Shown: positions 18,517 through 28,484, numbered from the stretch's first letter. The stretch: 64,000 nt of DNA from JAQCEJ01 sp040881995 (GCA_040881995.1 JBBECD010000199.1:11988-75987), one strand, 5' to 3'. A program made the numbers and translations. The notes: generated by a model from the sequence alone, not told the origin.

Positions 18517-19302
18517 TCACGACTTCACCGCGTTCACCGTTTCGAGAAATTGACGCGACTGCTGCATGATGTACTGTTCGGCACAGCCGTAACCGATGGC
18601 GCGATATCCCTTTTCGACGGCCCAGACGGCGTCTTGTGCATCTTTCGCGGGATAGCCCGCGCAGACGCCGTGCTTCTGACACGCCGCCAGAATTTTATCG
18701 GCGGCCTCTTGCACCAGCGGATGCTGACGTTGCCCCGGCACACCATACGCTAATGCGAGATCGCCGGTGCCGACCCACAACACGTCGAGCCCCGCGGCCG
18801 CGATTTCGTCGATATTGTCGAGCGCTTCGATGTCTTCCACGAGCGCTAACAACATCACGGAGTCGTTCATGCGTTCGAAATAACGATCGAGCGGAATCCG
18901 TCCCCACAGCGTGCCGCGGCCCGGCCCGAAGCCTCGTTTGCCGGCGGGGGAGTACAATGCCGCTTCTTTCAGCCGATGGGCGTCGTCGGCAGTGCGGCAG
19001 TGCGGAATCAACACCCCTTGCACGCCGAGGTCGAGTGCCAGCATCACCGCTTCGGGATCGTTGTTCTTCGGCACGCGAACCATAGGGACCGTTTGGGCGG
19101 CGAAGCAACTTTGCACCATGCGGTCGATCGTCGTGTGATCGAGCGCCCCATGTTCGCCATCCAGGAGCACGAAATCCCAGCCCGCGTAACCGAGCACTTC
19201 GCAGATCCCCGGCTCAGGAAGCCGCAACGAACTGGAGTACACGGCCTGTCCGTTTTTCAGTTTTTCCTTGACCGGGTTCGGGCGGACGTCAATATTCATC
19301 AT
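18517..19302 (-). CDS. HpcH/HpaI family aldolase
   Basis: The 261-residue TIM-barrel protein shows the class II pyruvate aldolase motifs: catalytic His in 'LLDGEHGALDH', Arg in 'PMVRVPKN', the 'GVQGVLIPHC' strand, metal-binding Glu in 'LVEDIEALDN' and Asp in 'VGTGDLALAYG'. The family cleaves 4-hydroxy-2-oxo acids to pyruvate or glyoxylate plus an aldehyde using a divalent metal. Two adjacent Met codons (19302 and 19299) could be the start. It is transcribed towards the epimerase-like gene 30 bp away, which fits a small sugar-acid catabolic unit. Confidence 0.93.
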   Translation of the reverse strand: MMNIDVRPNPVKEKLKNGQAVYSSSLRLPEPGICEVLGYAGWDFVLLDGEHGALDHTTIDRMVQSCFAAQTVPMVRVPKNNDPEAVMLALDLGVQGVLIPHCRTADDAHRLKEAALYSPAGKRGFGPGRGTLWGRIPLDRYFERMNDSVMLLALVEDIEALDNIDEIAAAGLDVLWVGTGDLALAYGVPGQRQHPLVQEAADKILAACQKHGVCAGYPAKDAQDAVWAVEKGYRAIGYGCAEQYIMQQSRQFLETVNAVKS

Positions 19303-19398
19303 GGGCGCGGCTCTCGTTGAAGGATTGACTGTGGTCGGCTCATCGGCACGCGCATTTTAATCGATGCGCCCGCGATTGCCTACCGGCCCGTCGGCGAC

Positions 19399-19899
19399 TC
19401 ATCTGCGTTTTGTCGGTAACGGCGGCGCCAGCCGCAGAGGTGACGCGAGAATTGCACGCAGCGACTGAATCAGTGGCGAGACAACGTCTTCGGCAGGCGA
19501 CTGGCGCACGGCGAGAAAATCTCCGTCGCTGAGACCAAGCAGAAACGCAGCCAATCTCTCGCGGGTTCGGCTAAGAAAAACTGCCAATTCGTCGGCGGTT
19601 AAATCGTGCCGCAGCAGTTCCGTCGCCGTAGGCGTACGATGACGGATCAGTTTTGCCAGCGTACCGCCCTGTGTGCGGAAGAGCGCATCGCGTAACAGCG
19701 CCCGGCGTAATTCCCCCGCGGGGGTGAACTGGTACATCTCATCCGGCGAAAGATAGATCGTCAGGACGCCGTTGCGCCGATAACCGGCGACGACGGCCGC
19801 TCCGCCGCCGACATTTTCGCGCGGCGATAATTCGACCCGCCGCACAAACGCCGTCGCTTCGGCGTAAAGATCTTCGCGGTCCGATTCATTTCGAGCCAT
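19399..19899 (-). CDS. Conserved-looking hypothetical protein (166 aa)
   Basis: The frame has normal codon use for the region and a soluble, balanced composition. The N-terminal half includes 'RRVELSPRENVGGGAAVVAGYR' and 'GVLTIYLSPDEMYQFTPAGELRRALLRD', the C-terminal half is helical. No domain is recognised. It sits alone in a minus-strand series between the SulP gene and the aldolase gene. The Shine-Dalgarno is weak, so the start is uncertain. Confidence 0.65.
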   Translation of the reverse strand: MARNESDREDLYAEATAFVRRVELSPRENVGGGAAVVAGYRRNGVLTIYLSPDEMYQFTPAGELRRALLRDALFRTQGGTLAKLIRHRTPTATELLRHDLTADELAVFLSRTRERLAAFLLGLSDGDFLAVRQSPAEDVVSPLIQSLRAILASPLRLAPPLPTKRR

Positions 19900-19994
19900 A
19901 AAGAATACTCAATGGAACGCACGACGTCTGGTTCGCGGCCATACTGCCGTTGTATTGAGTCCGCATGAAATTTGCCAGTCCGCGTCGTACCGGC

Positions 19995-21950
19995 TCAAAA
20001 CTGATCACGGCGGATCGATTCGATCGACTCGACGCTCACCGTCACATGTTCGTTCGGCATGACGTCTTTGCGAAAGTATGCCAGCAATTCTTCGCTGACA
20101 TCGTACGGCACGATCGTTTCAATGCGCACGAGATGGCCGATCGCGGCCGCGTTGGGTTTCGCGAGTTCCCTGCGCCCCGCCCCGCGGCAGGGGATCACCG
20201 TATAACCCGAGGCGCCGGCATCGATAATTCGGGTCACGAGCTGGTCTTCGAGCGATTCGTCCGCGGTAATCGTCAATCGGCGCAGGCGGGCCAGTGAGCG
20301 GCGCCGCGCGGCGGTTTCGTGCTCCGTCGCCGGCTGATGCGAGTCAAGTCCAATGATTTGCAGCGTCAGCCCTTCTTTCTCGAAATCGAGCTGCATTTCT
20401 TGCAGTTTTTCCATCACGCTGTGATCGACGAGTTTTGTATCCGACAGATCGATGATGATGTTCTGGCGATTCACCAGACCGATTTCTTCGATCTGATTCC
20501 GAAACGGAATCCAGTTGCTGAACACCGCCGATTGGTGTGCGCGAATCAGGCAGGTGGCGTCGTCCTGTTGTTCAATTTCGAGGAACGACTTGAACAGCGA
20601 TTTGAGCGGCACGCCGTTGAGCACGTGGATGATCATCTTGACCAGAATTCCGATCGCAATGCCGATCAGCAGGTCGGTCGCCAATACAGCGATGATGGTC
20701 GTGATGAAAATGACGAGTTGGGCGCGTCCGATGCTGTAACTATGCACGAATTCGGTCGGATGCGCGAGACGGTAACCGGTATACACCAGCATGGCGGCGA
20801 GGGCGGCCAGAGGAATGCGGTGCAGAATGGTCGGAAACAACGCCACGCAGACGAGCAGAAATACGCCGTGCCACATATCGGCGAATCGCGTGCGTGCGCC
20901 GTTGTCGATATTGGCCCGGCTGCGGACGATCTCGGAGATCATGGGGAATCCACCGACCATCGCGGAACAGAAATTAGCGGCTCCTACGGCGATGACATCG
21001 CGATCCATGTTGGTTTTTCGTTTCCAGGGATCGATCAGATCGACCGCCTTGGCGCTCAGCACCGACTCGAGACTCCCGATGATGAAGAACATCAGCACCC
21101 ACTTCCAAGCCTTGGGCTGAGAGAGTGCCGAAAAATCCGGAAACGCCAACTCTTCAAACATGCCGAACGCGTGATCGGGCATGCGCACGAGATATTGCTC
21201 GCTGAGTTGGTACTTATGCCCCTGCAGCGTGTAAGAGTGATTGTGCAACAGATCAAACACGCCGCCTAATGCGATGGCGACAATCAGCACGACCAATTGC
21301 GACGGAAAACTCTTGAGTATGGTGAACTTCTTCTTGGCCAGCGGCCAGAGAACCATGATCAACAGGCTGATCATGCCGATGAACGCGATCGCCGGATTGG
21401 CCTCCATGATGAAGTGCGGAATTTCCCTGAGGAGTTCCAACGGTTCCCCTTTCGCGTCCACTCCCAGCGCGACGGGAACTTGTTTGACGACGATGATGAT
21501 GCCGATCGCCGCCAGCATGCCATGCACCGCGGAGACCGGAAAGAATTCGCCGAGAATTCCGGCTCGAAACGCGCCGAACAGAATTTGCAGAACGGCGGCG
21601 GCCGCGCCCACCGCCAATGCCGCCCGGTAGGCGTTCATGTCGAGGTCGGTGAAGCCGCCGGTCGCCCCGTCGCCGCCGAAGTCTTGAATGCAGCCGATGG
21701 CGATGACGATCAACCCGGCCGCCGGTCCTTTAATCGTCAATTCGGAGTTGCTGATGAAGGTCGTCAGAATCGAACCGATGATCGCCGCGAAAATCCCCGC
21801 CAGCGGAGGATAACCGCTCGCCAGCGCGATGCCCAGACACAGCGGCAAGGCGATGAGAAAGACAAGGAAGCCGGACGTCAGATCCTGCTTCAAATATTTC
21901 TTGAATCCCGCGGCGTCGCCGCGCGGAACATCATGAAGCGTTGCGGACAT
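19995..21950 (-). CDS. SulP anion transporter fused to STAS and SbtB/PII-like domains
   Basis: The 651-residue protein has a SulP membrane domain with 10 or more hydrophobic segments (about residues 20-440; 'GFLVFLIALPLCLGIALASG', 'TIKGPAAGLIVIAIG', 'SLESVLSAKAVD'), a STAS domain (about 450-555, 'NIIIDLSDTKLVDHSVMEKL') and a further C-terminal domain (about 560-651). That last part ('ITADESLEDQL', 'IIDAGASGYTVIPCRGAG', 'HVTVSVESIESIRRDQF') has the beta-alpha-beta order and the 'GA.GYTV..C.G.G' loop of PII-like SbtB proteins, which control bicarbonate transporters. With dabA and dabB upstream, bicarbonate is the likely substrate and the PII-like tail a built-in regulator. It starts 27 bp after the second antiporter-like gene, as the last gene of the operon. 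The PII assignment is by eye. Confidence 0.9.
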   Translation of the reverse strand: MSATLHDVPRGDAAGFKKYLKQDLTSGFLVFLIALPLCLGIALASGYPPLAGIFAAIIGSILTTFISNSELTIKGPAAGLIVIAIGCIQDFGGDGATGGFTDLDMNAYRAALAVGAAAAVLQILFGAFRAGILGEFFPVSAVHGMLAAIGIIIVVKQVPVALGVDAKGEPLELLREIPHFIMEANPAIAFIGMISLLIMVLWPLAKKKFTILKSFPSQLVVLIVAIALGGVFDLLHNHSYTLQGHKYQLSEQYLVRMPDHAFGMFEELAFPDFSALSQPKAWKWVLMFFIIGSLESVLSAKAVDLIDPWKRKTNMDRDVIAVGAANFCSAMVGGFPMISEIVRSRANIDNGARTRFADMWHGVFLLVCVALFPTILHRIPLAALAAMLVYTGYRLAHPTEFVHSYSIGRAQLVIFITTIIAVLATDLLIGIAIGILVKMIIHVLNGVPLKSLFKSFLEIEQQDDATCLIRAHQSAVFSNWIPFRNQIEEIGLVNRQNIIIDLSDTKLVDHSVMEKLQEMQLDFEKEGLTLQIIGLDSHQPATEHETAARRRSLARLRRLTITADESLEDQLVTRIIDAGASGYTVIPCRGAGRRELAKPNAAAIGHLVRIETIVPYDVSEELLAYFRKDVMPNEHVTVSVESIESIRRDQF

Positions 21951-21977
21951 TTGACTCTCGATTTCTGATAGGACGAA

Positions 21978-23453
21978 TTATTCTTGTTCGACGAACAGGC
22001 TTTCCAGTTGAGGCGAAACGTGCGTTACCTGGTGATCGTCAACCGTCGGCGTGAACTCGCGCGGGAAAAGGGCCGAACGTTCGGCCACGAGTTCAATCGC
22101 GGCGTGATATCGCGATGCGACCCCCGGTTGCGGGTACAATCCCCCGCCGAGGATCAATGCCGTCAGCACCAACACGGCGATGCGTTCCGGCCGCCGAATC
22201 CGCAAGTCGATCGTCCCGGCGTGCTGCGTTCCGGTAAAGATGCGGAAATAGGCGTGAAGAACGGCGAGTCCGTTGAGAGCGGTGACGATAACCACCGACG
22301 ACCCGACGAGCGGATAAAACTCGACCGCCCCTTCCACGAGCAGTTCGATCCCCACGAATCCAATCGTTCCGGGAAAACCGATGCTCGCCAGTCCGGTGAG
22401 CAAAAAGAACGCCGCCAACATCGGCATGTGAGCGTACAATCCGCGATATTCGTTCAACGTCACCCGTCCGATGCGGGATTCCACGGACCGCAGCGTCAGC
22501 CCGAATCCGACGAGCGACAGGCCGACCGAGATCCAGACGCACAAAGCGCCCGTCAAACCGATCGCCGTAACCGTCTCGAGCCCGACGAGCACCAGCGATG
22601 AATTGCTCAAGAAGAGATAACAGAAAAATCGCCGTGCTTCTCGCTGCACCAATGCCATGCCCGCGGCGTAGAACGCGGTAAACAGCGACACGATGGCGAT
22701 GCCGTGCAGCACCCAGCCGGGCGCGATCGGCAATACCAACCTGACGGCGGCGTATGCGCCCGCCATCGAGGCGACGTACAACAGCGCCGTGCCGAACGTC
22801 GCGTGTTCGAACAGATCGGTCATCCAACAGTGCACCGGGACGATGCCGCTGCGCAGGAGCACGGCCCCCATCAGACAGGAAACGCCCACGATCGATTGCA
22901 GGTTGTGGCCGTCGCTGAACGACCACAGCGTCTGCCCGAGGACCATGAGCGCGACGAACGCCGCCATGTGAATCGTATAGACGCGGGTCGGCTTTCGGCG
23001 TTGACGGAGTTCGAAGAAAGGAGGGATCGTCCCGAGCGTCAAGAGCGCGATGATCATCCACGGATGTTTGCAGCTCAGCGTGGAGAGCAGGATCGCCTCC
23101 GACGCCAGGGCCATGCCGAAAGAAAAACGCTGCACCTTCGTGCGCAGGGTCGCGAGAATGGTCAGCAGGTGAAGCAAGGCGACTAAAGGCAAGAGCGGCG
23201 CGCTCAATTCGTCGATGACGAACACGTCGTCGCCGAACACGCCGGAAAAGAGATGCCAGCGGTCATGCGCTTCGAACGTATGCAACGTGCCAAAATCCTG
23301 CCAGGCGCCGAAGGCGCACAGTAGTGCCATGCTCGAAATCACCAGGCTCTTCCGGCGTGCGCGATCGGGATCGGGCCGGAGCGAAATCCACAGCGCGCCG
23401 ACGGCCGATATCAGAACCGACATTTCCAGCCAGGGAAGATGAAGTTCGCTCAT
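21978..23453 (-). CDS. Second proton-antiporter-like (NuoM/DabB-like) membrane subunit
   Basis: The 491-residue protein has about 13 hydrophobic segments and the NuoL/M/N (proton_antipo_M) pattern around 'LRSGIVPVHCWMTDLFEHATFGTALL', matching the complex I block in which a Lys or Arg precedes 'P.H.W..D'. Here the lysine place seems to hold Arg. The start ATG at 23453 overlaps the upstream dabB stop (ATGA), implying translational coupling. It is most probably a second ion-conducting subunit of the DAB complex. Standard DAB systems have one such subunit, so this is an expanded form. Confidence 0.88.
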   Translation of the reverse strand: MSELHLPWLEMSVLISAVGALWISLRPDPDRARRKSLVISSMALLCAFGAWQDFGTLHTFEAHDRWHLFSGVFGDDVFVIDELSAPLLPLVALLHLLTILATLRTKVQRFSFGMALASEAILLSTLSCKHPWMIIALLTLGTIPPFFELRQRRKPTRVYTIHMAAFVALMVLGQTLWSFSDGHNLQSIVGVSCLMGAVLLRSGIVPVHCWMTDLFEHATFGTALLYVASMAGAYAAVRLVLPIAPGWVLHGIAIVSLFTAFYAAGMALVQREARRFFCYLFLSNSSLVLVGLETVTAIGLTGALCVWISVGLSLVGFGLTLRSVESRIGRVTLNEYRGLYAHMPMLAAFFLLTGLASIGFPGTIGFVGIELLVEGAVEFYPLVGSSVVIVTALNGLAVLHAYFRIFTGTQHAGTIDLRIRRPERIAVLVLTALILGGGLYPQPGVASRYHAAIELVAERSALFPREFTPTVDDHQVTHVSPQLESLFVEQE

Positions 23454-24967
23454 AGGGTGTCTTCCCGCGCGGCTGATAAGGGGGGCGTCGACAGGGGCCG
23501 CGACGACTCACGATCAGCTTCGGTATCCGTCGGCTGGGGTTCAGCCGTCCCGTAACTAACCGCCGCCGGAGCCGGAATCGCGAGCAACGGCGAGGGAGTC
23601 GATATCGCGGGCCCCTCGCTCGAGGGCGTTCCCGAGAGAAAATCGGTCCAGCGCCGTTCCATCGCATTGCACCAGCGGAAGATCCGTACGAAGGGATTGA
23701 CGATCAATTCATCGAGCAGATCGTCGAGATAACCCCGTTCGAGAGCCAGCCGGTAAAACCGCTCCCGGACGCCCCGAGGAACGATGCGGCTCCAGAACGA
23801 CGGTTCCCGCGTCAGGTGCGATCCGATCGCGTTTTCGAGCAGATGATAATCCCGCAGCAGCGTGGGAGCCCGCAACAATTGCAGCGCTCTCAAGCAGGCG
23901 TGGCCGATGATGTGAATCAGCGCGATATATCGCAGGCCCAGTCCGATTTCGGCGGTGATGATCCCGATCTGGGTCAGCGACGAATACGCCAATGCGCTTT
24001 TCACATCCGATTGCACGCGGGCGCACATCGCTGCCAGTATCGCGGAACAGAGTCCCAAAACCACGATCGCTGCACACAACAAAGGCGAGGCATTCAGAAT
24101 GGGACTGACGCGCAGCAGCAGGAACACGCCCAGATGCGCCGACAGGGCGCCGTAAAACACCGCGCTCGACGGAGTCGGGCCTTCCATCGCTCGCGGCAAC
24201 CAGCCGGAAAACGGAATTAACGCCGATTTTCCCGCGGCGGCCACCAGCAACAACAGGCCGACGAGCAGCGCCTGCGACGACGTCAACGCCGCTTGCCCGT
24301 CAGGCCACGGCGCCGTGCCCATGATTCCCGCGAAATCGCCCTCGCCCGTCATGTGATGCATAACAACCGCGGCGACGAGAAACGAGGCGTCGGTGATCCG
24401 GTAAATCGACCAGATGCGCTGCCCGTTTCGCACCGGCGAAGGACGGTCGTGAAAGAACGCGACCAGCAAGGCGGACGACAGACCCACCAGTTCCCAGCCG
24501 ATGAACAGCGTTTCGATCGTTCCCGCCAACGCCGCGAGGATCATTCCGAGTAAGAACACGGCGTACATTACAAAGAAGCGGCCGTAGCCCGGTTCGCGAT
24601 GCAGATAGCGGTTGGCAAAGGCCCCGATCGTGCCGACGAGCACGAACGTCAAGATCGCGAAAGGAACCGAGAGCCGATCGAACACCAGTTTGAGATGAAA
24701 GTGAAAATGTTCTTGCGGAATGATCATCCAATTGCCGAATTCAATCGGCACGCGCCGCGTTCCGGTCAGCAACATCAGCATCAGAATGCCGACGGATGAC
24801 GACAACCCCACAATGACGGCTCCTTCGGTCCATCGCGAAATGCCCTTTTCGGAAAGGGGCCGCACGAACAATGCCGATAAGCCGAGCACGCTCAACAAGA
24901 CCGACGGCGCGACCACGACGCAGACGCCCAGAAAGTTCATGACCGCATCCAGGGAAACTCCATTCAT
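23450..24967 (-). CDS. dabB: DabB-like proton-antiporter subunit of an inorganic-carbon pump
   Basis: The real start is the ATG at 24967, overlapping the dabA stop (ATGA); a longer frame continues upstream only because it runs antiparallel inside dabA. The 505-residue protein is a multi-pass NuoL/MrpA-like subunit with conserved 'FIGWELVGLSSALLVAFFHDRPSP', the lysine block 'GKSALIPFSGWLPRAMEGPTPSSAV' and 'VKSALAYSSLTQIG' (second conserved Lys). These residues carry protons or sodium in the complex I family. In DAB complexes this cation flux drives CO2 hydration by DabA. The C-terminal 90 residues form a Pro/Ser-rich tail. It lies between dabA and the second antiporter-like gene. Confidence 0.92.
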   Translation of the reverse strand: MNGVSLDAVMNFLGVCVVVAPSVLLSVLGLSALFVRPLSEKGISRWTEGAVIVGLSSSVGILMLMLLTGTRRVPIEFGNWMIIPQEHFHFHLKLVFDRLSVPFAILTFVLVGTIGAFANRYLHREPGYGRFFVMYAVFLLGMILAALAGTIETLFIGWELVGLSSALLVAFFHDRPSPVRNGQRIWSIYRITDASFLVAAVVMHHMTGEGDFAGIMGTAPWPDGQAALTSSQALLVGLLLLVAAAGKSALIPFSGWLPRAMEGPTPSSAVFYGALSAHLGVFLLLRVSPILNASPLLCAAIVVLGLCSAILAAMCARVQSDVKSALAYSSLTQIGIITAEIGLGLRYIALIHIIGHACLRALQLLRAPTLLRDYHLLENAIGSHLTREPSFWSRIVPRGVRERFYRLALERGYLDDLLDELIVNPFVRIFRWCNAMERRWTDFLSGTPSSEGPAISTPSPLLAIPAPAAVSYGTAEPQPTDTEADRESSRPLSTPPLSAAREDTL

Positions 24968-27900
24968 CGGGTGCTCCCTTGCCGCAATGTCGACGGCATG
25001 CCGCGGCTTCCCATCAGGTTTGCCGTCACCGTTTCCGTTATTTGGGTATCGCGGCGATCGGCATGGGGATCGCGGACGATCGAGGCGCATCCCAAGTGGT
25101 CGCGCCAACCGCGATACCAGTCGATCGACGATTTCGCCTGCGGCAAATTGTCGGCGGTTGGTTCGTAAGGTTCGAATCGGCCGCGCGAATAAACGTGAAT
25201 GGAATTCGTCTTCGCGTCGAACGCCGCCAGTTGAATCCACCCGTTGCGCACCAGCCGGCCGATTTCCGCATTCCGGTCCATGATGGAGAGCATCGCTTCC
25301 GGCGTCGACTCGACGAGAAACAGAATACGCATCGGTTCGTGGATCTCGATCATCTGTTGCGACAGTCCGGTCCGCAGATCGCTCGCCGCCCCTTCCATCA
25401 CGCCGAGCAACGACGTGATGTTGTGCGGCAGTTTCGATCCGCAGCCGTATCCGAGCACGTCGACGCACGAGAAGTAATATTCGAGGCTGATTCCCGCACA
25501 GACCGGAACGGCGGGTTGCAGAATGCGGGCCAGAATGGAATGTTCCGCGTCATCCTGGGCCGGATCGTACGATTGCAGAAAGACCCGGCGGTCGAGAAAT
25601 AAGCCGCGGCTCCATTCGCGCCGTCCCACGAAGCAGAGGGCATTCGTGGCGTGATTGTATTCCGGCCGGGCCTGCGATAAGTCTTCCGCGCGGGCTTCCA
25701 CGTGTTCGAGCGCCTCGGGAAACGACAATTGCAAATCGGCCGACTCGAATCGGCGGCATCGTTCGTGAGCATTCCGCTCGCGCGCCTGATCGATCACATC
25801 GCGCGCGGCCTCGAACAGTTTGCGATGCGAGACCGGAAGACTATCCAGATCGAAAAACGTGACGTCTTCGTCACACGTGTTATGGAACGCGCCGACAAAA
25901 TGCGTCACCGCGGGGATTTCCAATCCCCTGCTCTTCAGCAGGCCGCGCACGCTTGGATCGTTCGCCATCTGGGCGAAAGCGCGGGCATTAGGACCCCCGC
26001 GTCCCCCGCTGCAGGCCCCGCAGTTGTATGCCGACTCGTGGGGGTTGTTCAAACTGCCGGAGCCGTGACCGACGAGAAACACGAGTCGGGAGAATCCGCG
26101 CACCAGACCGACGTCGCGGAGGACGCGTTCGACGCTGTTAACCATCTCGTCGATCGTGTAACCGAGATGCTCGTCGTCGGAGCCGGGCGGCTCGACGGTG
26201 CGATACAGCCGCAATTCCGTCACGGCGGGGGGTTGAATCAGGTTGCCGAAAATCCGTCGCAACTGCGCCGTCAATCGCGGAAACAGGATGCGCGCCACGA
26301 GCGGAACCGATGCCGCCGACCCCAGCAGAGCGGTCACGACCCCTCCCAACAGCGACCGGCTGCCGGTATGCCAGCGATGCGATGCCGTCCCGAGCATGCG
26401 GCGCGTTTCGGCGCGTTGTCGGCTGCTGGCCCGCAGAGAATAGGCGGCGTCTTCCCGCACGTAATGTTTTGGCTTGATGATCACGGGGCACAGCGGACGG
26501 AAATGGGCGTCCGACGCGCCGCGATAATACATCGGCGCCGCGAAAAAACCGGGAGCCCCGAATGTCTCGCACCGCGGATCGATTTCCTCCAGATGCCGGC
26601 GAAACGATTCCTCGCGGTCGTCGATGCACGTCACCAGTTGAAAACTCTTTGCGCCGGCGGGCCCGGATTCGGTTCGTCCGGCGTGATCGATGACCGCGTC
26701 GAGAATCTGATTGCGGTAATGCCGTTCGTAGGCGCGATGGAAAATGCGGCGTCGCTGCAGGGTGTCGAACGTTTCGATTTCCTGCGTTAGCCGCGTCCAT
26801 TCCTGCTTGGACTGCCGCTGCAGGTCGAGCGGGCTCCAGCCTCTGATCTGCGCGAGTTGGAAAATCAGATAGGCTCGTTGATCGATGCTGATGCGCGGAA
26901 CGTGTGAATGGCGACGTTGCAAGTCGGCGCGCATCTCATCGAGCCGAGCCTCTTTGCCGAACTCTCCGTCGTAAATATGCCGGATCGCCAGCCGCTCGAG
27001 AATCAGCCGCACGGCGAGAAATTCGTTCAACGTTCCGGACGGCGCGGGGTGAATGGTCCACTCGGCGTTGGTTTCCATCTGCCAGATCATCCCCGCCCAT
27101 CCGCGAAGCGCCAACAGCGTATGCGTGAGATACGCAAGCTGTTCTGCGGGCGGCACGCCGAGCATCGAAAGCGATTCGTCGATCGATTCCAGGGGGGACG
27201 ACCGCAACTCGCCGATGCGGCGCAATTCTTCGGGCAGCTCCTTCAGCCAGCTTTTTTGGGGGCGCGAGCGTTCGTGCAGCTTGCGGAACGACGCGAAAAA
27301 GCCCTCGTCGCGGCAAGGCAACGTCGAATGGGCAAACCCCTGATCGAGAAACGCGGCGCTGAAGCGAATCAACACCTCGTCGATCAGCGAATCGCTGTCG
27401 CGTCCCGTCGCCTGTTTCAACAGGTCGCGATGGCGGACGACCGGTGGAAGCGGCGCCGGAAAACGCTTGACGCCGTGCGCGCCGTTGTGGCAGATTCGCC
27501 ACAAGAGACGGAGCGTAAACGCTTCCCAAGTGGCGTTGCTCCACGTTTCGATGCGTCCCCGGGGGAACTGATCGAGCAGATGAGAAACCAACTGATGCTC
27601 GCGCGTGTCGCCGTTCGTCCCGTCGTTCTCGAGCACGCGCAAGACCCACTGGCGCGTCTGATCGATCGTTTGAATTCTCGTTTCGGCGGGGGCTTCTTCG
27701 CGGAAGTGCGCCAGCGCGTCGGTCTCGGTGATCAGCCAGCGCAGCTCTTCATCCCTTCCGATGTACAATGGATGCTCCAGCATCGCCATGCGGAGATGAA
27801 ACCGCGTTCCCATAAAGCCGATCAGCTCGTCGGCTCCGTCGTCCAGATCGTCCAGCAGCGCCGCGGAAATGTCCGCAGGTTGAATGCGGCCGCGATGAAA

Positions 27901-28149
27901 CTCCTCGCGGTATCGCTCTTCGGACAGGTACGGTTCGCACTGGTACAACTCCAGCCCTTTTTGCAGCGCCTGTTCGAAGGGAAGATCCTCAAAAGCGTGC
28001 AGCGTGTTATGATGAACGAACACCGTAATCGGTCCCTGTGACGGCAACAGATGGGCGGCATGGTCGATCATATGTTGCAGATGCTCAAGCCGAGACGTAT
28101 CGTGACTCGAACTGGAGCTGTGCATTTCCGGGGAAGGAGCGTCTTGCAC
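24964..28149 (-). CDS. dabA: DabA (DUF2309), carbonic-anhydrase-like inorganic-carbon subunit
   Basis: The 1061-residue protein is full length for DUF2309. The N-terminus has 'ITVFVHHNTLHAFEDLPFEQAL'. The zinc-site residues known from the Halothiobacillus protein (Cys, Asp two later, then His, then Cys 15 later) are present here as C508 and D510 ('TCIDDREES') and H695 and C710 ('VGHGSGS', 'YNCGACSGG'). DabA is membrane-associated and, with DabB, couples ion flux to unidirectional CO2 hydration; the MpsAB pair in Staphylococcus serves heterotrophs. The start is GTG at 28149; an in-frame ATG at 28125 is an alternative. It heads the operon dabA-dabB-antiporter-SulP, with overlapping stops and starts, and is divergent from a response regulator. 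Confidence 0.95.
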   Translation of the reverse strand: MQDAPSPEMHSSSSSHDTSRLEHLQHMIDHAAHLLPSQGPITVFVHHNTLHAFEDLPFEQALQKGLELYQCEPYLSEERYREEFHRGRIQPADISAALLDDLDDGADELIGFMGTRFHLRMAMLEHPLYIGRDEELRWLITETDALAHFREEAPAETRIQTIDQTRQWVLRVLENDGTNGDTREHQLVSHLLDQFPRGRIETWSNATWEAFTLRLLWRICHNGAHGVKRFPAPLPPVVRHRDLLKQATGRDSDSLIDEVLIRFSAAFLDQGFAHSTLPCRDEGFFASFRKLHERSRPQKSWLKELPEELRRIGELRSSPLESIDESLSMLGVPPAEQLAYLTHTLLALRGWAGMIWQMETNAEWTIHPAPSGTLNEFLAVRLILERLAIRHIYDGEFGKEARLDEMRADLQRRHSHVPRISIDQRAYLIFQLAQIRGWSPLDLQRQSKQEWTRLTQEIETFDTLQRRRIFHRAYERHYRNQILDAVIDHAGRTESGPAGAKSFQLVTCIDDREESFRRHLEEIDPRCETFGAPGFFAAPMYYRGASDAHFRPLCPVIIKPKHYVREDAAYSLRASSRQRAETRRMLGTASHRWHTGSRSLLGGVVTALLGSAASVPLVARILFPRLTAQLRRIFGNLIQPPAVTELRLYRTVEPPGSDDEHLGYTIDEMVNSVERVLRDVGLVRGFSRLVFLVGHGSGSLNNPHESAYNCGACSGGRGGPNARAFAQMANDPSVRGLLKSRGLEIPAVTHFVGAFHNTCDEDVTFFDLDSLPVSHRKLFEAARDVIDQARERNAHERCRRFESADLQLSFPEALEHVEARAEDLSQARPEYNHATNALCFVGRREWSRGLFLDRRVFLQSYDPAQDDAEHSILARILQPAVPVCAGISLEYYFSCVDVLGYGCGSKLPHNITSLLGVMEGAASDLRTGLSQQMIEIHEPMRILFLVESTPEAMLSIMDRNAEIGRLVRNGWIQLAAFDAKTNSIHVYSRGRFEPYEPTADNLPQAKSSIDWYRGWRDHLGCASIVRDPHADRRDTQITETVTANLMGSRGMPSTLRQGSTR

Positions 28150-28484
28150 TCGTGGGGGTCGCTTTTTATGTTAGGTGTGTGCGGGAGGTTTGTTCGGTCG
28201 AGGCGGGTGCAATCGGGGTTAAGCGGCTTTGTCAGCCATCGTCGTTTTGTCTCTCATCATCGAGTTGCGTCTTTCATCATTTATAAGAAGCAATCGGACG
28301 CTGGGCATAGGGCGTTTGATTACAATCCTGCAAGGTACTCGCCCGGGACTGGCGGGCGGTTACACTTTCCGACAATAACACCAAGAGGACGGGCAAAGCC
28401 TCAACCGCCGGTCGTGACGCGGCCGGACTCGTGATATGGCTGGATCGAGGACCGAGACGATTCCTGCGTAACAATCGGAGAGCT
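28150..28484. other. Divergent intergenic region of dabA and the response regulator
   Basis: This 335-bp region must hold both promoters. A TATAAG-like stretch around 28280 is the only AT-rich candidate for a -10 box. No gene or clear dyad operator is seen. Confidence 0.4.

Noticed and set aside
24968..25468. N-terminal extension of DabB
   Set aside because: It is a shifted-frame shadow inside dabA; the ATGA overlap gives the start at 24967.
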